Below, one piece after another: positions 53,211 through 62,200 of a stretch of DNA of 64,000 nucleotides (position 1 is the first letter of the stretch; the number at the start of each line of letters is the position of its first letter). The translations under genes and the position numbers were made by a program. Under the pieces are notes generated by a model. That model worked only from the letters and a program-made list of their open reading frames with translations, had not been told where the DNA came from and made no database searches. This DNA comes from Sinotaia quadrata (taxonomy: Eukaryota; Mollusca; Gastropoda; Architaenioglossa; Viviparidae): contig CM054181.1 in NCBI GenBank assembly GCA_028829895.1, positions 35,140,259 to 35,204,258 of the forward strand, read 5' to 3'.

Positions 53211-56200
53211 ACAGTCTGAAATCAGTGTGTTTAGTGAAAATAGTGTAGTTATTAAAATCACATTGAGGATTATAGTACAACACATACATGCTAGATTTTT
53301 GCAGCCATATTTATGCACCATGCTGGAGACCAATATACTATTTTCAGTAAGTTCAACATAGTTGTATCTTCAGCATTGGAACAGATCACTGTTTCTTCAA
53401 CTGAGAATCGAATGTAGTGCATGTTTTGGATTGTATTTAGGGGCCATGTTGTATGAACTAATGAATTGAGATATATATGGAGCACATCTGGTCTGGACTG
53501 ATTTTACACATATAAAAAAAATATGTATGTATCTTTAAAATACTACAATCAATGCAATGAGTTGCTCATACTAAGATAGGTATGCAGGGATTGAAGCCAA
53601 CAGAAGGGACATCAGATCCATGTCTTTTATTTCACTGCTCACTGCAGATGACAGGCAGAATCACCTGCATCATTTTTTATTTTCATACTTCTATTTGCTG
53701 AGCACATATAATTTGTATAAGTTAAATGTTTATATGTTTTGACTTCACTGTACTGACATTTAATTGGTTGTACAAAACATAAACAAAAATATAAAGTACA
53801 GTTGAAGAGAGATATGTTTTCATATCAGCCAGTGTTCATGTTTTAAAGTTGGTGCACATGTGCTAGAATTACTGAAACTGGTGTAATGCAGATCTGTCAG
53901 TAAGGGAAAATAAATCAACATAACTTGACACTATTTATGGCTGTGAAAGGGCATGCTTTAACATATTTACTAAATACTATGAGAACATGCTGAATATATT
54001 TATGACTGTGAAAGTGCAAGCTATAACATATTTACTGCTGTGAGATAGCATGTATTACCGTAGAATATTGGTTGAGAAATTTGTTCACCTTTTGAAACAA
54101 TAAATACTGAGCATCGACTTATAGTCGAGTCACAAAATCTGTTAACAATAATTTAAGTAAAATCATAAAATGTTAATGTATAATAATTACCAGTAGGCTA
54201 CTGCTCTTTGTCAGCAAAGCCTTTATTATCACTTGTGAGCATATAAATATTAGCATACACTTCAATAATGTATTTATAGCATGCATGTTTACTTCAACAT
54301 TTTGGACTGCGAGGCAACTGTGACAGGTGAGGTTGGAAAAGTATAGGGAAACTACGTTGTTTGGCTTTTCAAATTCAGCGATCATATTTTTGCATTACCC
54401 CATTTCATTGGTTGGCCCTTTGACTTATATGCAGATGCTGAATTTTGGACTATGATTCAGCACTTAATTTTAGGTTTTGACTTATACTCAACTTGACCAA
54501 TATTTGAGTATATACGGTAATACATTTATGACTGAAAGGACTTGCTTTAACATATTTACTGCTGTGACAGCATTCTCTAATCATTTATGACTGTGAAGGC
54601 ATACTTTAACATATTTACAGCTGTGAGATTACATGCACTAATACATTTATGACTGTGAAAGGGCATGCTTTATTATATTACTGCTGTGAGATAGCATGTT
54701 TACATCTATAACTAGTATAAGATAGTATGCTTGATATGCTTAAGGCTGTGAAAGGACATGCTTTATTATATTACTGCTGTGAGATAGCATGTTTACATCT
54801 ATAACTAGTATAAGATAGTATGCTTGATATGCCTAAGGCTGTGAAAGGGCATGCTTTATTATATTACTGCTGTGAGATAGCATGTTTACATCTATAACTA
54901 GTATAAGATCATATGCTTGATATGCTTAAGGCTGTGAAAGGGCCATTTTGTGTTCTAATGTACTTATGGCTTTGTTGTTTTTTTTTGTGATAAAATGCAA
55001 TAACAATTATTGTTCTAATGGTGATTTGCCTTACTGTTTTGAAATAATTCCTGCTGTTTTGCCATATTTCAGAGGGCTATGTTTACTAAAATGATGGAGA
55101 AATCCTATTAAATAAATAACAAATTTGAAATTGTAATATTTTCTTAACTTCTAAGAGATTTTTAGTATTTATACAAAATTATAGATATAATTTCTGCAAT
55201 TAAAGACCAAGTGAAGAGGAACCTATGTCAATCATATAAATGAGCCCACTTAATACTAATAGGTTTAGTAATCTGTAATTACAATTTCATAGTCCCACAG
55301 GATATTGCAGTATATTAGGATGTTGATTATCTGAACTAATTGGACCAGGTGGTTTGGTTAATCAAATATACATACATACCCACTTTATGAAACCAAGTGT
55401 AATTAAACCTACAATTAAATTATTGAATGCAAGGTTATTACTCTTGTATTTTGAAATATGAAGTATTATAAAAACATGATTGATTTAAGAGATGGTTTAT
55501 AAATAATAATCAACAAAGGAAACCAATATATGTTATATTGAACTTAACCTAATTGTTTATGTGGTTTCAACTATAAATCACTCTTTTTTATATCTAAATA
55601 GCAGTTAAATAATTACAGACAAAATTATAATGAATATTGTGAAATTTTATTTAAAAAAATAACAATAACATTACAAATAACACATCAAGATCATGGGATA
55701 AGGTGATGGTATCGGATTATAATTGACAGTTCAGATAATTGATGTTCTTTGGATAATCGATGTATAAGCAACCTGAAGGACTTATTTCTGTGAGGTTTTC
55801 AATGTTGCCAAATGTACATACTTGACCTTGATAATGACACAGAGGCCAAAAGTCACTTGTCAAAAGGAAACGATCTCTGCATGAAATGTCTTATGCTGCT
55901 AAATTTCTTAATTGCACTCGGAATAAAAAAAACAGTTTTTTGACCGGACTATTTATTGTCCACAGCATTCTGGACAGTTTGTTTGATATTTACTGATAAT
56001 CTTGTATATGATCAGAGTTTTAGTTTCTGTTCACTTTTAACACTAAGATAATAGCATTCATAATAGTTGCTGGCTACTTAAACTTTGACAGGACATTTAG
56101 AAATGTTATTATATGTGGGGTTTATATATGACTGTTGTAAATATCAATTATTCATATTATTACTTTACATATCCAATTAATCAGCTTAACATAGTGATGA

Positions 56201-59200
56201 GCATTGCCTCTTTAGGATCAGTGATATGATCTCTTTCTCTTAATTAATTTACACTCATTCACTCAATATATAACTCACCCCCCACCAGCCAATCCCAATT
56301 AACGGTCATTCAAGGAATTAACTACCATAAGGGGATAGATAATGACAATATTAATAATAGGAACAACAAATAATCGCAGGAAATTATAATGAAACTAAAC
56401 TGTTGACATTATTGAAATGTCTGTTTTTTTAAAATTTAATTAAATATATATGTTTAAAGCAGCTTCCTTTTCACTTGGTTTTTCAGTTTCTTAAAGTAAA
56501 TTGAAATATTTTTATAAGCCCATTAAGATAAATATATTAATATACAGTCATCATATGAATAAAACAAAAATGCAGTTTTATATAGTTTTTGTAGTCCTAT
56601 CTCCATAACAAACACATTCTGAAAGACACAGACAAGGCAGAGATATTTCAGTAGTTTCCCTTGTGTCTGTTACAGTATGGAAGTAATACATTCAACAAGG
56701 GTCGCATTATGAATGCTGCCTTCAAAGAGGCCCTTAAGCTGTTTGACTTCCAGTGTGTTGTCTTCCATGATGTTGACCTCATTCCAGAAGATGATCGTAA
56801 CATGTATTCTTGCCCCATTATGCCACGACACCTCTCTGTTGCCATTGATGAGATGAATTACAGGTACGATCTGGTTTTATGTGTGTGAGTCTCAAAATGT
56901 TGATCATGAAGTGGCATAAACTAATTAAAATATTTTTTTTAATAAAACATCAATCTAAAATTGATTTGTTAGATAAAATATATGTTTATTTATTGACTAA
57001 CAGAAGTAGCATGACTAAAGAAAGTTTTAAGGATAAATGAATGATTTCTCTTTTCAGTATACAGCCATTTTAGTGACATTTGTCACATAGACACAGAAAT
57101 ATCAGTATTTAATTTATTACCAAATTTGTTACCAATCTCATATCTTCAGCAAAGTAATTGTGAAAATATATATACTGAAAGATGAAAATCACTCTAAAGA
57201 ATGACAACTAAACATTGAAATAAGGATTCACTCAGATTTGTTATCCCTCTCTCATTTGATGTCATGAGTGCAAGGTCAGAGAATTAGAATTAGAATCAGA
57301 GAAGTTAGAATTTCTCCAAGGTCATGTGATTCATTTATTTTTTTTTCCCAACATTTTAATAGGTACAGATATTTTTTAATGGGATTTATTTAGTTGTTTT
57401 AATTGGCTACAAGGGTTAGTATAAAATGGATTGTTAAAGGTTTTAAGAAAACAATGTGTACACTTTAAAATAATGCTTACACTTTAAGTGAGAGAGAGTT
57501 ATCAAACTTTAATCCAAGTGAAAAACTTTAAATGAAGTGTCATTGGTAGTAGTCATTGATTCTAGCAGAAGTAAAGATTTAAAAACAGACATGTCTTTCA
57601 TTAAATTTTTGAAATAACATTCAGTGGTCAGTTTTTAGCAAATAAAATCAGTGTTTGTTATGAGTCATTCATCTTGAATTGTTATATGGAATGATTTGCA
57701 GTTTCATGCACTCCTGCTAGTCATGTATAAACACTTACAAAGTTACAGATAAAAAACCTATTGTTTTATTGTTTTTTAAAATGTGTTCTAACCTGGCACC
57801 ATCTGTACCTCATCAACAACTCATTAAAGGCAGCAAATGGATGAAGAACTTGTCATGATGATTGGAGTGTTCAGTCACACACACAAACCTGTCTGAACAC
57901 TGTACTTCAACAGTACAACATTAAATCTATTACAGTTATACACGCAAACCTAACACTGTACTAAAACAGTAAAACATTAAATCTTAACCATTTTATCTTC
58001 TATTACAGTCACACAAATAAACCTGTCTGAATACTATACTAAGACATTAAATCTTAACCATTTTATCTTTAATACAGTAACACAAACAACCTTCTCTAAA
58101 TACTATACTAAGACATTAAATCTTAACTATTTTATCTTCTATTACAGTCACACAAATAAACCTGTCTGAATACTATACTAAGACATTAAATCTTAACTAT
58201 TTTATCTTCTATTATAGTCACACAGATAACCCTGTCTGAATACTCTACTAAGACATTAAATCTAAACTATTTTATCTTCTATTACAGTCACACAAACAAA
58301 CCTCTCTGCATACTTTGCCACAATATTAAAATTATGTCCAGTCTCACTTGTTATATATAGTAACAGTTAAACATTTCACTTGAAGCATCTACAGGAATTA
58401 CAATAATTCTCTAAAGTTTCAATCTTCAGTTTACAATGTTTTAATAAAGTTAGTATTTCTTGGATACACTGTTTCCTTTACAGACTTGCTTATTCCATGT
58501 TGGTGGGCGGTGTACTGAATATGCGGGTGGAACATTTCCAGCAAGCCAATGGCTACTCTAACATGTACTGGGGTTGGGGAGCTGAGGACGATGATATGGC
58601 ATACAGGTAATCTTTTGGATTTTATCCTTCTTTTATCTTTATTTCATATAGAATATATTAATTATTGGTTATATTTTTAGTTTTTATGTATTTGTATATG
58701 TGACCTTTATATAGCTATACTTAAAATGTTTTCTATCTTATTTACTGAATTTTTCAGCATTTTTTTTTTTTAAACTTACAAATTATTACTTTTGTTGATA
58801 ATATGTTATCATCAGAGTGTATGCTCGTTAATGTCTTGCAGTAACCATTGCACAAAAGAGGACCCATAGTTAATAACATAGTATTTTATTTTTCAAACAA
58901 CAAGCTTGACTTCTTTTGTTTTGAAAGGATAAGTGTGGTTGGGTTTATCTTGTCTCGTGTCATTTCTATGTTGTTTTGTTCTTGTGTTGTCTGCCATTTT
59001 TACCATCTCACTTCGCATTCTTGCATGCATAAAGGTCAACAAACGCAAACCTGCATGCAGAATAAAATTAAGCTTAAACATCTATGGTGTTTCTGTGTGT
59101 GGATTCTGTAATTCCATCCATACAGTTTCCTGCATGCAGTTGACAAAAAAAGACCCCACCACTTTTACAAGGGAGTAGGAAGATGGTGACAGTCATTTGA

Positions 59201-62200
59201 ATTCTGGATATGTTCTTTATTGTATAGGCCCCCAAAATTGAATTCTGCATATTTATTTTATTTTATATGTCAATTTAAATTCTGGATATGTTCTTTATTT
59301 TATACTTATAGGTCAATTTAAATTCTGGATATTTTCTTTATTTTATAGTCTAAGTTGGTGAGATATGGAAGTAGCAAAGTAATTTGAGAGATATGGAAGT
59401 AGGTCAATTATGATATATAGAAGTAGCACAGTAAATGGTGAGATATGGAAGTAGCAAAGCAATTTATGAGATATGGAAGTAGGTAAATTATGATATATAG
59501 AAGTAGCACAGTGAATGATGAGATAAGAAGTATTGTAATGTAACTATTTTCCCTATCTAGCAATACATCAAGAGTGTACACCTGTATAATTGAAAAAGAT
59601 TTTAAAAAAATATGTTGTTTTCCTTTTTTTCTTTCTACAGTTTAAAATTATTTCTTTTAGTATCCCTTTCATTCATACTTGATTTAGTTTATTAGGACCT
59701 GAAATTTAAAGCAAGCAAATCTCCATGTTTCAGTAAATATATGCATTTCTTCTTTTCTTTTAGAATATTGCATTCATCATTGAAAATATTTTGACCATCA
59801 TCCAGTGCTGCTCATTTCCAGCTGATAGGCATAAGTAAATATACAAGCATTTTTCTTTCTTCCAGAATATTGCATGTGGGATTGAAAATTTTTCGACCAC
59901 CTTCCAACATTGCTCGTTATCAGATGATCAGGCATAAGAAACGGGAGCCAGCATCTTGGGGAATAAGGTATAATGTACATATAGATTTGTGGTAGAGTAT
60001 AATGTACATATAGATTTGTGATAGAGTATAATGTACATATAGATTTGTGATAAAGTATAATGTACATATAGGTTTGTGGTAGAGTATAATGTACATAGAG
60101 ATTTGTGGTAAAGTATAATGCACATATAGATTTGTGGTAGAGTATAATGTACATATAGATTTGTGGTAAAGTACATTGTAGATATAGATTTGTGGTAAAA
60201 TGTAATGTACTTATAGATTTGTGGTAAAATATAATGTACTTATAGATTTGTGGTAAAATATAATGTACTTATAGATTTGTGGTAAAATTTTGGTCCTCTT
60301 TCTAAATAGGTCATTCAGTTTCAAATCAAACATTTTGATTTTCAGAATTGACATGTTTTGAAATCCACAGCCTGTATGTTAATGTAGAGGCAATCAGAAA
60401 TGTTTGTTGTTTCATTTTTCATTTATTGACATATCAAATTTGAATACTACATCCAGAAATAGTTTTCAACATGAATTAGTAAGAGAGAAAGAGAGCACCT
60501 CATCTTTATAATATTTATACAAAAAGAAAGGAGCTTTAAACACTGTATATGAAATTAACATTATAGTGCTAAATAAGCAAGTGTTACTAATTATACTTAT
60601 TTACAGATGTAGCAAAGAATATAGTTAAAAGTGGATCAGCTATGAAATGAAGAGTTTGGTGGGTGTGAGTGAGGTAAAATTGCTAGCCTTGCAAGCAGAA
60701 GAACTTGTGGGTTCAAGCACAGCCGTGGTCATTGTAAATTGATTGATTGTCTTTCTTGCTCATGAATTTTTAACTTTGTGGTTATGATTTATAAGCACTT
60801 AGAGCGTGTTAGGTCAATTAGATAAATAAATATGTATTATTTATTTTATTAAGACAATATTAATAAGAAAACAGTCTGAGATAATGAGAGTAGAAAGTAT
60901 ATTCTACCTGATATATGTTTGGAAAACTTTCTTGGAAGAAGTTTGAATATAACTGTGAGTTTAATTGTTAAGAAGTGAAGATGTAACTATGAGTTTAACT
61001 GGCAAGAACTGTAGGGGTAATTTTGAGTTTAATTGGCAAGAAGTGAAGGTGTAACTATGAGTTTAATTGGCAAAAACTGTGGGTATAAATATGAATTTAA
61101 TTGGCAAGATGTTTTCATGTAACTATGAGTTTAATTGGCAAGATGATTGTAACTATAAATTTAAATGGAAAAAGTGAGGTGTAGCTCTGAGTTTAATTGG
61201 AAAAAATTGAGGTGTAACTATGAATTTAATGGCTATTCATTTACAAGTGACAGGAAAGAATGTTGACTATTTGCCTTCTTTTCATGATGAGTAAACTAAA
61301 AAGTATAATAGTAGGAAAAAAGAGCAGAAAAGGTTGAAAGGTTGCCTGAATTATTTCTATTTTATTTTATTAGCAGTATATCTTACCTCGGTAACTAACT
61401 TGGTAGCACTGAAAACATTAACAACTACATTGGACCACACACACACACACACACACACACCAGCAGGGAGTCCTTTGGTTACACTCTAAAGCAGTGGTGC
61501 ACAAACTCCGGCCCACGAAGAGTCACCAAGTAGCCCGCCATGTCAAATGAAAAAGTCAAATGTTTACTCATACACTGAGTGATTTGAAACAAAGCAGCAC
61601 CTCCTGACCCATTTTTCCAGGCGCTCCGTGCAGATGATGTCTGCCCGCTGATATAACACTCACAGAGGCAAGAGAAAAAGGCTATACCAAGATGGACAGA
61701 AAACCCCACACATACATGCTTGCCCCTTCCTGTGATATGGATGGTCAGTAGCTGTTAAGCCTTAGAGTCTGATCTACCACATTCTGTTGTTTATTTTGAT
61801 TATATTTTTGTGACAAAATGGCAGCTAATCGTAAAAGAAAAGTTGACAAGGAAAACTGGCAGTTTAATGATGACTGGATAATGCACTTGTCCACACCAAC
61901 ATACTTAGCAGCACATACTGCTGCAAACAGGCTTTCCCACAGATGAAACTGAACAAAAGCAATATCTGCGGTCAGCTGACTGATGATAATCTGGAAGCAA
62001 TTTTGCATCTTTCAACGTCAAACATCAAGCCGGACATTTTGAAGCTTGCAGATGACATGCAGCACTATCCATCACACTGACTTTGTGAAAGTTGACGTAT
62101 CATAACATTTTTAGAATGAGTCTTAGTATGCAACTTCTTTGTCATAATTATAGTCTTAATCATTATCTGTGTTCTTAGAGGTGATGTCCGTCTTGTATGG

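Noticed and set aside
59798..60176. Minus-strand open frames with YHKSICTLY-type repeats
   Set aside because: Shadows of the 29-bp minisatellite after exon 6.
61479..62008. Two minus-strand open frames of 76 and 87 codons
   Set aside because: They lie inside the hAT element antisense to its recognisable transposase fragment.
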